64,000 nucleotides of DNA from Adenophora triphylla var. japonica (lineage: Eukaryota > Streptophyta > Magnoliopsida > Asterales > Campanulaceae). Under the pieces are notes generated by a model. That model searched no databases. It was given only the letters and a program-made list of their open reading frames with translations, and had not been told where the DNA came from. The translations under genes were made by a program, and so were the position numbers. Shown in pieces: positions 20,483 to 32,880 of this stretch. The stretch covers positions 124,001 through 188,000 of the forward strand of contig JAFEMH010002439.1 in NCBI GenBank assembly GCA_022495995.1, read 5' to 3'. Each line of letters begins with the position of its first letter. Positions within the stretch are counted from its first letter, which is position 1.

Positions 20483-21400
20483 TGTCATTGGCCTTGGAGT
20501 TTTGGAAAACACAAGTGTTATAGCAAGTATTGGCAATACCAATGATAACACTGTTTGATGACAATCCAACAAACTTAAATTCTAGCGGAAATTTTAAGCA
20601 CACAAGAGAGGGTAAATTTTTCTCAATTTATATAAATATAACTTCAGGATGCCCGAATGCGAAGACCTTTCAATAAAATATACTTTAAGTACAAGGCCAA
20701 AAGTTCCCTATTAAATATACATCAAAGTACTATGAAATGAATGCTCTATGACACACTCTTCTAAAACAACACTCTGCCTCACACTTAGAAACACTCAAAG
20801 AGTGAAAGCTAAAACACTCTAGCTCACTGATATTGGATGAAGTGTTGGTAATACTTAGTACAATACTCTGAGGGTGTGTTTTCTCTTAGTGTAGATCTTT
20901 GCTTGTGGATTATGTCAATTGTTATTGCAATGACCTTGCACTTATATAGCTTGGATAGATGTAGATCCTACTCCAAGTAGCCAGAATTCCTCCTAGTGTG
21001 TGTAGTGGAACCACTTTCCCATCTTTAGCTCCACTTTTCCTTGATTGTAGGAGGACCAAGTTTTCCTTTGCTTCACCCCTTGTACTCCTAAGCTTCCAGC
21101 GTTTATACATTCGTGCTCTCCAAGAATGGGTTGAGAAGAAGTATCAACAAATTTATTTCTCTTCAAGTTTTTACAAGTAAAGGTCTAATTTACTTCTTAC
21201 TCCTTGTTTGTAGCTGCAAAATAGATCAACCTTTCAACATTATTTCAACCTGCAATAACACTAAAAAGCAGAGAATAAACAATATCAACATCAATTAATT
21301 TTATTGAGTGAAATGATAAAACTATCTCCAATCCCGTCTGGTAACACATTAGGCAACACTTGTGGCAACACTCGTGGTAACACTAGTGTTTGCACTAACA
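20483..21400 (-). repeat. 3' LTR of minus-strand Copia element
   Basis: 918 bp. On minus it starts TGTTAGTGCAAACACTAGTG and ends CCAATGACA. It is homologous to the split 5' LTR at 26250-26466, 30902-30912 and 33303-33411. A purine tract AAGGGGGAG on minus abuts it at 21402-21412. It is rich in GTGTTG...AACAC words (21345-21395). Confidence 0.85.
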
Positions 21401-23355
21401 TTCTCCCCCTTAGTTTCACATTTCTTCACAAAATAAAAGTGATGTTCCTGTAAGAAAACGTTAGACAAAGAAAATATCCCCCCTATGTAGATCTCCCCCT
21501 TAATAATAAACTTCCCCTTAATGTACAATTTTATTCGAAAATAAAATTAAATGTTGTAATATTTTCCCAACATCTAACATTAATAAGATCAACATTTCAA
21601 TCTTAAACTCCCCCTAAATATCAATCTTCCTCCTAGTAAGATTTCATTAAATATAGAAACATTAAACTCATTCAAAGTTCCTGGAGTTATGGAGTTTACC
21701 ATAGAAACCACATTCTGGCCATATTCATATTTTAATCAATTGGCATTGTCGGGAATATTGGCAACACAACACACGTGTCCAACATCACCACATATCTAAC
21801 ATCACCATTTTCTTCCCCTTTTGTGAATAAAGACGCCTCAAAAAATTCATCATGTACTGCAGTAATTTACACTACGTGGGCAGTCAACCTTTCAACTAGT
21901 GATATGAGATATTCGAAAGGAAAAAAAATGTACCTATGTTGATTCAAGTGTTGTCACCAGTGTTGGGAAACACCGGAAGTAACATTTTCTTCAATAACTG
22001 TAATATGTAGTAGGGTGAAAGTATTAGCATAAACTGGAGAATTTTGATCAGGAACAATCCATCATATAATCTTTGCAAAACCTTGGTGAAGTTTGGACAG
22101 TAGCATAAGTGTAGGCTATTGTGTTGATACTGGTGTTAGGAGAGATGTTTCCATTATTGTTGGAACACGAGATGCAACATATTGGCTGATCTCAATAAAA
22201 ACAAAATATGGTGAATCTAAGGGATTTTAGTTTGAAGAATCCATGGAGAAATTGTGGAAAGAGAAAGAGAGAGACAAAAGTGATGGATGAAAATGAGTAA
22301 AAATGGGATCTTAGTAGTAAAAATAGGATGAGTGATTAATGTAGACTACTACAAGAAACACACCCCATATTTCAGTTCCTACTTTTTAGCTAGAAACAAT
22401 CCTAACCAAAAATAAATCTCCAACCAACACAGAGAAAGATCCGGCCACTTAATTTTTTATATTTTTTAATTTTAGAGCAAAAATAAAAACAAAAATATAA
22501 AAATAATTAAGGAAAATTCAAAAATTCTGGATTCCAAGCTTGAGAATCATGTTCAAATTAATTTCAACTTCAACATAAGAGAAAATCCTTAATTACTTCT
22601 AGCAAGTTAAAACTTAGGGATTTTTTGTTAAAACCCTTTTGATTTTACAAACTCTAAACTTTATATAAACTTTTTTAAATTCAAATTTTAATAATAAAAA
22701 ATCAAAAATAAAGAAGTAGAAAAAAATAAATGTAGCACATACTAATGTGTTACTAGCAATGTCGAGCAACACTTAATATAACACATTTGAATGGGGTCCC
22801 TTGATATTTCTCAATATATATGAAACTTTAAATTTCAGCACATAGACAATTATTAAGCAATCTTTACGCATATTTTATTTACAAGGAAGCATAGTACTAG
22901 CGAGTTACGTGCCCCGAGTTTTTTATTATTGTAAAGTTATATATTGGATTTTATACCTTTCATGTAGGGTACACTGTAGTAGTGAGCTACATGTTCCTAA
23001 TACTAAGTATAAAACCAACATATTATACTCCCGTTTAGCAAGGAAGCATCATCATAGTGAACGTCATGCCCCGAGTTACTTTAGAAGTATTTTTCGTGAC
23101 TATTTTAATATCAACCATATAATTAGTGGCTTTGTCACTTTAAGCACAAAGGGGAACTTATCAACATGTTATCCTAAGTATAAGCCCATAATAGAACAAA
23201 AAGGTCAGCATGACACTATTAATAGACTTAAAAAAAATAAATCAAAGGTTTTTTTTAAATAAAAGAAATAAAAGAAACAAAAAAGAATAAAATATAACGT
23301 ATAACTACAAAAACAATCCATGAGTTTTAAAGGAAACAAAGACCAAGAGATTTTT
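21401..23355 (-). other. Noncoding region between Copia pol and 3' LTR
   Basis: No supported coding region. Minus-strand purine tracts of the AAGGGGGAG type recur near 21405, 21480, 21495, 21510 and 21610. The AT-rich remainder contains GTGTTG...AACAC words and, on minus at 22881-23090, three copies of a module also present in the Athila-like element near 11500. This part may be a separate older insertion, but I could not find its ends. Confidence 0.6.
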
Positions 23356-26249
23356 TCAAGCTAGAAAATCTCTCATGGTTAAAAACTTGAATAAAAAAAT
23401 CTCTTTTATATCATTAACTTTAGATTCAAGTTTAGATACAAAACAAGAATGATTTACCTTAGAGTATTTTACCACGTCTCGATAATTTATCGATTCCTTA
23501 TATCTTGTTTGTATCCCTTCGTTTTCTCCCCATATCACTTGGGTTATTGGATGATTCTGTTGTATTTTCAAAGAGGGATCCTTCCTCTCTGGATCATTAA
23601 CTCCATTGGAGTTGTCATCATTTTCATTTTCTGCACTTGGACTGATTTCTAGTGTTATCTTTGGTGTTGCCGATTCAATGGTAACACCTGGTCCAACACC
23701 AGGCCCAACATAGGGACCAATATTCGATGCAACACTTCCTTCAACAGTTTCTTCAGGTTGTTCCAACAATATTAAAGGAGTGTATACAACAGTTGGTTCA
23801 CTTTCAACGCTAGCCAAATCATCAAACAAAACATTTGCATATTCTTGAACAGTTATCAATCTCAATTTATACACACGATATGCAAGACACTTTTGAGAAT
23901 ATCCAAGAAAAATGGTCTTGTCATTCTTAGAGTCAAACTTACTTAAATGATTTCGATCATTCAATATGAAACAAATACACCCAACGACATGGAAGTAGTG
24001 AACATTAGGTTTCTTCCCATTCAAAATTCATAGGGTGTCTTTATTGTACCGGGTCTAAGAAAAACTCTAATAGAAATGTGACAAGCCGTGTTCAATACTT
24101 CAAGCCAAAATATTTTTGAAATACTTTTGGAAAACAACATAACACATGCCATTTTTAGCAATGTCCTATTTTTTCTTTCGGTCACCCCATTTTGTTTTGG
24201 TGTTTTTGGGGCCGAAAATTCATGGTATACCCACTTTTTCTCACAAAAAGTTGAAAAGGAAACATTCTCAAATTCTTTTCCATGATTAGATCTTATACGA
24301 AAAATAGGATAAAAAAAGATGTTTTTTATTTTGGAATGTAAGATTTTAAACTTATCAAAAGTTTCAGATATCCCTTAAAAAATAGATTCAAGTAAACCTA
24401 GAAAAATCATCCATAATAACATAAGAATACCTCTTACCTCCTAGACTATCTACCTCAATTGGACTCATCAAGTCCATGTGCAAAAGCTGAAAACAATTCA
24501 AAGTGTTCCTTTTGGTGTTGGGTAACACTGTTGGCAACACGGGTCTGCTTACATTTAAGGCAATCCCCACATACAAATTTATATTTAAGATTCAGTATGG
24601 GGACTCCTTTAACAACATCAAACCTAAAAAGTTTCTATATCCCTGTAATGGACATATCCTAACTTTTGATGGCACAAAATTGTGTCATCCATCTTTACTG
24701 AATTGCATACTTGTTCACCAACAAGATAACAATTGTCACTTGATCTAATTCCTGTCATAACACAAGTGTTAATATGATCTAAAAATTCACAAGTTTTCTT
24801 ATTAAATTTTAGCAACCAATCCATCCATGTGCAAGACATTCTTTAAGGTAGGGAATCCAGGAACACTAAGTGTTTATTTTCTTATTATTTTTCTCTTGCC
24901 TCCACCTCCATAAGTTACCAAGCCTCCTTGGATAGGTTCATATTCCTTCATGAATGATTTTTTTTCTCGTCATATAACATGAACAACTACTATCAAAGTA
25001 CCAAGAACCTGAAACATTAGTTCTCAAAGCAGCATACACAATATTGCATTTCTGATTTGTTTTAGGACACCAAGCTTTCTTTTTTGAATTTTTGTTTTTC
25101 TAAACATCTGTATTGTCTCGAGTGTTGGGTAACACTTAAGGCAATACTTGTGAACTTGACTATTTCTTTTGAAGAGTACAACATTCAAATTTGGTATGTC
25201 CAGCAGTGTGACAATATTCACACACACATGGATGGTCATAAATGTCACTAGATGAACTACCTTTCTATTTTTCATATTCTTTTACAAAACTCATTTTAGT
25301 TTCCTCATTCATTAATGTAAAAGTGATTTTATCAAGTGAGTCTTGAAATCCAATACCTGCTTTGAGAGGCTTACTTAAGTTGAGTATCTCATCCAATTTT
25401 GAAATACCTGCTTTGAGAGGCTTACTCATGTTGAGTATCCCATCCAATTTCGAAGATCCCATATTGAGTTTCTTGAAGGTAGCCTCGACTAGTTTCAATT
25501 TGAACTTGACCTTGTCAAGATCCCCATCTTTCTTTGTTAATTGCACCTCTAACTGAGTCAAAGAGCCTTTTAGCTCATGAATCTCCTTGGTTAAGATCAC
25601 TACTATCTTGTGCTCGTTCTTCCATTCTTTAAGAAGCACCTCGTAGAGATATTTCAACCCTTCAATGAGGTCATTCTTCTTTAAATCCTCCTCATGTGAG
25701 CTTCCTGTATTAACACTAATAGAAACATGAAAGCACATTGGGTTAGAAAAGCTTAATGAATTATACATGTTGAGTGTTGCCTCAAGTGTTGTCTCATACT
25801 GAACAACACTTAACTCAACTCCTTCAGAATCTGACAAGAAATGCTCTTCCACCGTGGACATCATTGTCAATTTCTTTGGCTCTTCTCCTTTTTCAGGATC
25901 TTCGTCCGCTTCATCACTAAGGTATACCCAAAAAAATTTACCAATCTTTCTCAAGGTATTAGCACAATCGTTAGCATAATGTCTCAAACTCGAACATGTA
26001 TGATATGGGACAGACTCGAGTTGTTTGAGACCCAACTTGGTTAAATTTGAATTTCCTATAAGAGGGACTTTAGTAATAGATCTTAATGCCCAAACATCAA
26101 TTAATTTGATGCACGAACACAAGGGAGTTTTTAAATATGCATAAAGAATAGAAAGTCTCCCTAGAGTTGGATTAGCAAGGTCCAAATCCATTACAACAAC
26201 GACCGAACACTTGGTGCAATCAAGTGACGACTCTGATGCCAATTGATAG
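23356..26249 (-). pseudogene. Copia gag-pol remnant, RT and RNase H deleted
   Basis: Read on minus: PBS-like TGGCATCAGAGT (26230-26241) two differences from the tRNA-iMet type; a Gag part with a coiled, lysine-rich region and a duplicated ILN(M/L)SKPLKAGISKLDE segment near 25360-25450; a CEYCHTAGHTKFEC knuckle near 25190; a protease remnant with FDSSCSCYMT instead of DSG; integrase remnants (24839-24388); and the post-integrase segment NGKKPNVHYFHVVGCICFIL...KTIFLGYSQ, open at 24024-23356. RT and RNase H are missing. Stops and shifts separate every part. The organisation suggests a SIRE-like Copia lineage, with modest certainty. Confidence 0.78.
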
Positions 26250-26466
26250 TGTTAATGTCCTTCGATAATTTTGAAAAATACAAGTGTTATCCCAAGTAGT
26301 GGCAATACCAACGATAACATTGTTTGACGACAATCCAACAAACTTAAATTCTTTAAATAGTTTTGAAAAAAGTTTTGCAGTGGAAATTTAAAGCACACAA
26401 GAGAGAGTAATTTTTTATCAAGTTATATTGATATAACTTGAGGATGCTCGAAGGCGAATACCTTTC
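26250..26466 (-). repeat. 5' LTR of minus-strand Copia, first piece
   Basis: It matches 20483-20690. It is interrupted at 26467 by a SIRE-like solo LTR, continues for a few bases at 30902-30912, is interrupted again by a Pack-MULE, resumes at 33303-33411, and is interrupted a third time by another SIRE-like element. The rest lies beyond the window. Confidence 0.85.
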
Positions 26467-27363
26467 TATTGGGTATGCTGGCTCATACACTCCTAAAAAC
26501 TATGTTAGATTTGATTGATACCATCACCTTGGTTATTTTTACGGACTTTTTGACCATATGTAAGAAGTATTTATACTTCAATTTTTAGATAGTCCATTTC
26601 ATAGAAAAGGTTATGTAATAGGATATGCACTTATTGTTTTGAGAAGTTATATGTTGGGTCAAGAAAATTGGAGCGCTCCTTACAGTTGGCCCCCATCCCC
26701 TATTGTGGTGCCTCAAGATCTTCAAGAAGCGCCCCTTGCTCTTGTTGAGCGCCCATGGATTCTTGATGAGCTCCCTTTTCTCCCTGTTGAGTGCCCTGTT
26801 GAGTATCCTACTATATGTTCTATATAGAGCTCAAGACTCAAGTGCCCCCAACAGTTCAACTCTTAGACTTAGAAGATTTCTGAAGATATGAAGATCAACA
26901 ACCTTGGAATCATAAGGAGCTTCTTATATGAAGACACCTATCACAAGACAACTCTTATCCTTATCCAAATACTTTGTGTCTAACGGCTATATTGAACACG
27001 TGCTCCAATCAACACTCAACAACACATTGTCCTTAGAGCTTATCCACAAACATCTCCAATGACTAGTTTTTGAAGCTCACTATAAATACCCCATAACTTC
27101 AACCATTTGAAGTTGCTTGAGATTTTGATTGTTAGACCTCAATTGAAGATTTGAAGATTGCTTTCAAAATTCCCAGAAATTCAAGAAAACCTTCATACCT
27201 TTATACATCCAAGCCCAGATTTTTTACAAAGCCTTGTAACAGAATCATTAAGCTCTAGATCATATATATTCACAAAGAGCTTTTGATTCCTTGACACACG
27301 CACACATACACACACCTCTAGAAGCTTGATTACATAGATTATCTTCAAAAGAAACACCGGTTC

Positions 27364-28664
27364 TAGTATGACTCATTAGTTTGATCCCCCGATAGTTGGC
27401 ACAATCTTGGACATCACCTTTGTTCTTATACAAAGGAATCAGAGTACTCTTCCGCCACTCCAATGGCATTGTATTAATTCTCCATATCTTGTTAAATAGC
27501 GTTGTTAACCAATCTATTCCCCTCTCCCCGAAACATCTCCAAACCTCAATTGGTATACCATCCGATCCTACAGCTTTCTTCAAAAAGATGAGATTGACGA
27601 AAGCTGTAGGACCGGATGGTATACCAATTGAAGTTTGGAGATGTTTCGGGGAGAGGGGAATAGATTGGTTAACAATGCTATTTAACAAGATATGGAGAAT
27701 TAACACAATGCCATTGGAGTGGTGGAAGAGTACTCTGATCCCTTTGTATAAGAACAAAGGTGATGTCCAAGATTGTGCCAACTATCGGGGGATCAAACTA
27801 ATGAGTCATACTATGAATGAATTGACGAGGTCAGTCCAAGATGATATACCAAGGTGTATGTTGTTCGCAGATGATATTGTGCTGATTGATGAGACAAGAG
27901 AGGGTGTTGAAAGTAAATTGGAGTTGTGGAGACACACTTTGGAATCTCAAGGTTTTCGACTAAGCAGAAGCAAGACTGAATATTTGGAGTGTAAGTTTAG
28001 CAGAGTTGGAAGTAGGGAGGCATGGGCGGTCACATTTGATGGAAATATTATCCAATCTTCTGAGTTTTTTTGCTATCTTGGATCCATTATCCAAAAGAAT
28101 GGAGATATAGATGGTGATGTGGCTCATAAGATTAAAGCAGGTTGGTTGAAGTGAAAGAGTGCCACAGGGTTTCTATGTGATCGCGGCATGCCCAATAGAT
28201 TAAAGGAAAAATTCTATCGCACGGCAATTAGGCCGGCATTGCTTTACAGCACCGAATGTTGGGGCGTGAAACAGTGTCACGTGCAGAAGATGAATGTGAC
28301 GGAGATGCATATGCTTCGATGGATGTGCGGTCATACAAGAAAGGATCGATTGGGGAATGAGGTGATCAGAGGTAAAGTAGAAGTTGCGCCCATTGAGGAT
28401 AAAATGAGGGAAATTCGTCTGAGGTGGTTTGGACATGTGAGAAGGATACCGAGTGATGCACCAATTAGGAGGCCGGAACAGTGGAGAAATGATAAAATGG
28501 CGAGGGTTAGGGGAAGACCCAAACAAACTTGGATTAGAGTGATTGAAAATGATATGAGTTTACTTGGAGTGGATGAAAGTATGGTGTTGAAGAGGCCGGA
28601 GGGGAGGGCAAAAATCCATGTGGGGGGCTGATTTATTTATTTATTTATTATTATTATTATTATT

Positions 28665-28723
<59 letters not shown>

Positions 28724-28901
28724 ATTATTATTATTTTATTATTTTTATTATTTTTTATTTTTTATTTTTATTTTTTTATTTTTTTTATTTACTTATTTAT
28801 TTATTTTTTTCCAACAACCTTTTCACACGATGACATATGGGATTCATGTTAGCCGACCCCAAATTATTTTGGGACTAAGGCTTTGTTGTTGTTGTTGTTG
28901 T
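27364..28901 (+). mobile_element. 5'-truncated RTE-type LINE with inverted 5' end
   Basis: It ends in the plant RTE 3' end (CCGACCCCAAATTATTTTGG, then GGGACTAAGG and a (TTG)n tail at 28883-28900). The left end is an inverted copy of its own sequence: 27364-27578 and 27599-27813 are 215-bp inverted arms around a 20-bp spacer. The 3' UTR holds an AT-rich expansion with (AT)n at about 28669-28720. No clear TSD was found. Confidence 0.88.
27599..28631 (+). pseudogene. RTE LINE reverse transcriptase fragment
   Basis: The conceptual product contains AVGPDGIPIEVWRCFGERGI, STLIPLYKNKGDVQDCANYR, the catalytic FADD box in RCMLFADDIVLIDE, RLSRSKTEYLECKF and a C-terminal segment IRLRWFGHVRRIPSDAP typical of plant RTE. 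A block of the RT palm expected between GIKLMSHTM and RCMLFADD is deleted, and a TGA at about 28152 separates the C-terminal part (28188-28631). It cannot encode an active enzyme. Confidence 0.87.
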
Positions 28902-28977
28902 ATTCATAAGCAAGATACTTTGTAATCTCTCCAGCAAGAATATAATACAAACTAGTGTTTAGAAATTCAAGACTTAC

Positions 28978-29587
28978 TGATGGGTGTGTTTCTACCCATC
29001 AAAATGATATGCTTTTAGACTTATTTAATGTTTAACCTTAACTGTTTTAATGTGGTTTTGGAGTGTTTTTAAGTATAGGGAAGGAAAGGAAAAGTGCATG
29101 GATTATGGACTTGAAAAGTGCAAAAAGGAATGATTTGATCCGGCATAGCAAAGGAAAAAAAGGAACTTTGATAAAGACAAAAAGATGTGACCACCAAGAA
29201 ACCAATTCCATTGAATAGTACTCGTCGAGAGATTTTCAATGATATATGACACGTCCAAAATGGAGTTCGTATGAAGAAGTTATGGTCTCCAGAAGTTCAG
29301 TTGAAAAGGTACAAGTTGGGATTTAGCAAAATTGGAGGACTTTTCTGAAACTATGAAAATCTCAGGGACCTGTTGGGAATTTCATGGATCAGCCCTAATT
29401 AAGCTTATAAAATTTGCACAAATACTTGGAGGAGAAGGATTTGACTTTTCTATCTAGTTTAAAACTTTATTTTACTTTCCTATTTTATTAGTTTCCTATT
29501 TCTTTTACTTTTCCTTTTAGTTTTAGAATTCCCTTTTTCTCTTTGTTATAGGTTAGATTTACATATAAATACTAGAGAAGTATGATC

Positions 29588-29659
<72 letters not shown>

Positions 29660-30473
29660 ACAATCCTTTACAACCTTGTACATATTTTTATTCTTTTCTT
29701 TAGTTGTAAACAAGATCTTAAGTTTTTTATTCAAGAATTCTATATAAGGTTTATGAAGGTTTGTTGATGTTCTTCATGGACATAACTAGCTAATTCTTTC
29801 TTTCTACGGATTGGAGGTAATGTTTATCAATCCTTTATGCTCTAATTAATCATGTGATCAATCAAAAGTTGAGTTCATCAAAAGTATTCTTAAATTAGGA
29901 TTTTCTAAGCTACAATTACATGTGTAGATGTGATTGGCTTTTAAACTAAATTTGTGTGTGGTGATTGACAAGTGATTGCTTGATCCATACGAAGGCAAAC
30001 TTTTGAATGAATATAAGTTACGTTTTGACAAGTTATTGCAAACCAAAATTGTAGGTTCTTGATTCCTAGGGTTTTAATGAGTTTTTGAATATTATTTGTA
30101 CTTTGCAGAAAATATGATTTTTTGAGAACACTAAATTGTGTACGTGTGAACGCCCAATTTTATTAAAGAGAATGAACCCCCCCCCCATCTATGATTGATT
30201 GTGTTATTAAATTGCATATTGGTGAGATATATATGAATCCATTTTGTAGAACCTTCTCGTTTGGAATTCGATAATTCTTTTCTTAGTTGTTTAATTGTTT
30301 TAGGAGTTGATTAAAACCAAAAATTCCAATATTTTTGTTTCTTGTTTAATTGTTGGAAGTTTAATTGTGGATACACAAGTCCCTGTGGATTCAACTATTG
30401 CTAAGTGCATATAACTACATCAATAACTAGTGCGCTTGCTAGGTTTTTATTACGAGTGGGTTTTACCCCATCA
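28978..30473 (+). repeat. Athila-like solo LTR
   Basis: It starts TGATGGGTGTGTTTCTACCC and ends TTTTACCCCATCA, 1496 bp. Flanks are CTTAC (28973-28977) and CTAAC (30474-30478), a TSD with one mismatch. It interrupts the SIRE-like LTR. A perfect (CT)n microsatellite of about 68 bp lies at 29589-29656. Part of it is homologous to 17137-17515. Confidence 0.85.
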
Positions 30474-31214
30474 CTAACCATATTGATAGAGGACATAGAT
30501 CTTTAACGATTGAACCTCTCCAAATTACTTGTTCTTACTTTCTGCATTTTACTTTGAATTTCATAATTGTTCTTACTATATTTACTTGTTTGATTTTAAT
30601 AGGTTCAATATATTTGGTTGCATTGTGTTTGTGTTGAAATTGTCTTATCTCCTCATTTTAAGCCTAACTCTTTTAAGCCAAACTAGCGCTCCCTTTATGT
30701 GTGTGCTCCCCTCTTGGTTTTTAGCGCCCCTAACTTATTCCGCTGTGCATTTTACTCTCTCTTGAGGCGCCTCTCATAACAAGTTAAAAGTTAGTAAGCA
30801 TTTGCCTTTACTTTGCAAAAGGGTTTGAAAAAGTTCCAAAACAGCTATTCACTCCCCCTATAGCTATTTTTCACACCCTTATTGCCCCTTTGGGACCAAC
30901 ACTTTCAATAAAGGGGAAATTATCACATAGTCCCTCATCCTAATGAAAACAACCACCAAGGATACACATTTTGAAGAAATTCCACCAGGTCCACGCTTTA
31001 TAATGACACCCCGTTTTTGATAAAGGCACACCATGCGACATAAAAGGGACAACTGTCACTGTCTCTTTCTCCCCCTGCTTTTTCGTTTTTTTTCTCCTCC
31101 CAAAACTTTAAAATGAAATATCTTAAGATCTAGAACTCAAAAAAAAATCCGAGACCATTGTATTATTCGTATCGTCAAAACGAATCAAACTAGCAGTGTC
31201 AACATATAATTTAG

Positions 31215-31975
31215 AGCAAATTTATGAGATTATTTGACATATTTGTTAAGTTCACAGTTGTTCTAGTTAAGTTCACATATATTAAGTTCACAGTTGTTAA
31301 GTTCACATTTGTTAATTCGCAGTAGTTTTTTTTTATCTTTTATGGATCTATTTTTGCAATTTTATGAGATTATTTGACATATTTGTTAAGTTCACAGTTG
31401 TTTTTAGTTAAGTTCACAGTTGTTTTTAGAATTTTATAGCCTTTATTTTTGCAATTTTATGAGATTATTTGACCTATTTGTTAAGTTCACTGTTGTTTTT
31501 TGTTAAGTTCACAATTGTTTTAGTCTTTTATGGCCTCTATTTTTGCAATTTTATGAGATTATTTGACATATTTGTTATGTTCACAGTTGTTTTTACTTAA
31601 ATTCACTGTTGTTTTTTGTTAAGTTCACAGTTGTTTTAGTCCTTTACGGCCTCTATTTTTGCAATTTTATGAGATTATTTGACATATTTGTTATGTTCAC
31701 AGTTGTTTTTACTTAAGTTCACTATTATTTTTTGTTAAGTTCACAGTTGTTTTAGTCCTTTATGGCCTCTATTTTTGCAATTTTATGAGATTATTTGATA
31801 TATTTGTTATGTTCACATTTGTTTTCACTTAAGTTCACTGTTATTTTTTGTTAAGTTCACAGTTGTTTTAGTCCTTTATGGCCTCTATTTTTGCAATTTT
31901 ATGAGATTATTTGACATATTTGTTAAGTTCACGGTTGTTTTAGTCCTTTATGGCCTCTATTTTTGCAATTTTTTT
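31215..31975 (+). repeat. Tandem array inside Pack-MULE (~95-117-bp unit)
   Basis: Seven units each start near TTTATGAGATTATTTGACAT (about 31220, 31361, 31455, 31550, 31665, 31782, 31899) and contain one or two GTTAAGTTCACAGTTGTTTT segments. Later units are more alike than the first, suggesting expansion from the right. Confidence 0.85.
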
Positions 31976-32027
31976 TACTTCCGTTCACAATTGTTATGTC
32001 AACCATTAGGGCTTACAGTCTGTTAAT

Positions 32028-32697
32028 GGAAGATTAAAAGAATGAAAAAGAAAAAAATAGTAACCCTAGATACAAGGCCAAAAATTTAAAGATTGGGTTG
32101 GACTTGGACATCAATGTAATTATAGGCATGAAAAGAAAAGAAAAGAAAAAACACACACAGCAATGTCACCACCTCCAACACAAACACAATACAACAACAG
32201 CACACTGCCTTGGAAAGAAGCCCATTTTCCTCTCTCCTCATCCCCCCTCCCAAAGATTTTCCCCCCTCTGTAAAAAAGCCTTTACATTTTCATGAAAATC
32301 AAGAAAATCCCAAATCCATTAAACCCCAAAGCATCTCTCTCACTCTCTCTCTCTCTCTCTCTCCAACACAGACACGCACACATTTTATGAACTGGCTTGA
32401 CTGTGATTGAGTAAATTTAGCCAAAGATTTGCAGCCATTGCCCATCCCTCCCTTGGCTTCTCTCTCCACAACACATAATTGAGCAGCTTTCTCCCTCCCC
32501 TTTCAAGAATTCCTAGAAAATATGGGAAAGTGAAAGAAAATTAATAAAATCAAAGAGGAAATCAAGAAAGCAGACTCATTGATCAATTTTCTATCTTACC
32601 CACAAATATTTCTTGATAATTTCATCTCTAAAGTATCAAAATGAGGAAACATGGATGGAAACTTCCCCTAACCCTAATTTGAATCTAGTGATCGGCT
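32028..32697 (+). other. Leader-like sequence in Pack-MULE
   Basis: AAAGAAAAG and CA-rich sequence is followed by CT-rich stretches, including (CT)n near 32337-32363, as in a plant promoter and 5' leader. No gene is identified. Short frames here are not convincing proteins. Confidence 0.45.
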
Positions 32698-32880
32698 GTC
32701 AACTCATTAGGGCTTACAGTCTGTTAATGTTGAATGATTTGAGAGATAATCCGGGTGCCAGGAAACAGCAGACTAGAAAGGGTCGGGGTATTGGGTCGGG
32801 TAAGGGCAAGACTTCTGGGAGGGGTCATAAGGGGCAGAAAGCTCGGGGAACTCACAAATTTGGATTTAAATCGGTGGCAG
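32698..32880 (+). pseudogene. Captured fragment of mitochondrial ribosomal protein L15 gene
   Basis: Translation gives [20 protein letters not shown], then the bacterial/organellar uL15 signature [20 protein letters not shown] and [12 protein letters not shown]. In plants this N-terminal pattern belongs to the mitochondrial L15. Homology stops near 32880, far short of the full protein; a GTCGCCGGAG-rich stretch follows. The frame runs from an upstream ATG (32613) to 32996, so a chimeric peptide of 127 residues is possible. Only the rRNA-binding N-terminal part is present, so no ribosomal function is expected. Confidence 0.85.

Larger units (their letters stand above)
26467..30901 (+). mobile_element. 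SIRE-like Copia solo LTR, itself twice interrupted
   Basis: It starts TATTGGGTATGC (TG mutated to TA) and ends TTTGGGACCAACA, with the exact TSD CTTTC at 26462-26466 and 30902-30906. The start matches the LTR at 33412. TATAAATA lies at 27081-27088. Removing the RTE insertion (27364-28901) and the Athila-like solo LTR (28978-30473) leaves about 1.4 kb of LTR. Words around GCGC (AGCGCTCC, AGCGCCCC, GGCGCC) are repeated at 26670-26840 and 30690-30770. There is no interior, so it arose by LTR-LTR recombination. Confidence 0.85.

Noticed and set aside
22352..22380. CTACTACAAGAAACACACC, like the end of a CACTA transposon
   Set aside because: No matching inverted end, no 3-bp duplication and no subterminal repeats found up to 23350.
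29546..29767. Frames with long RE or SL runs
   Set aside because: They are translations of the (CT)n microsatellite at 29589-29656.
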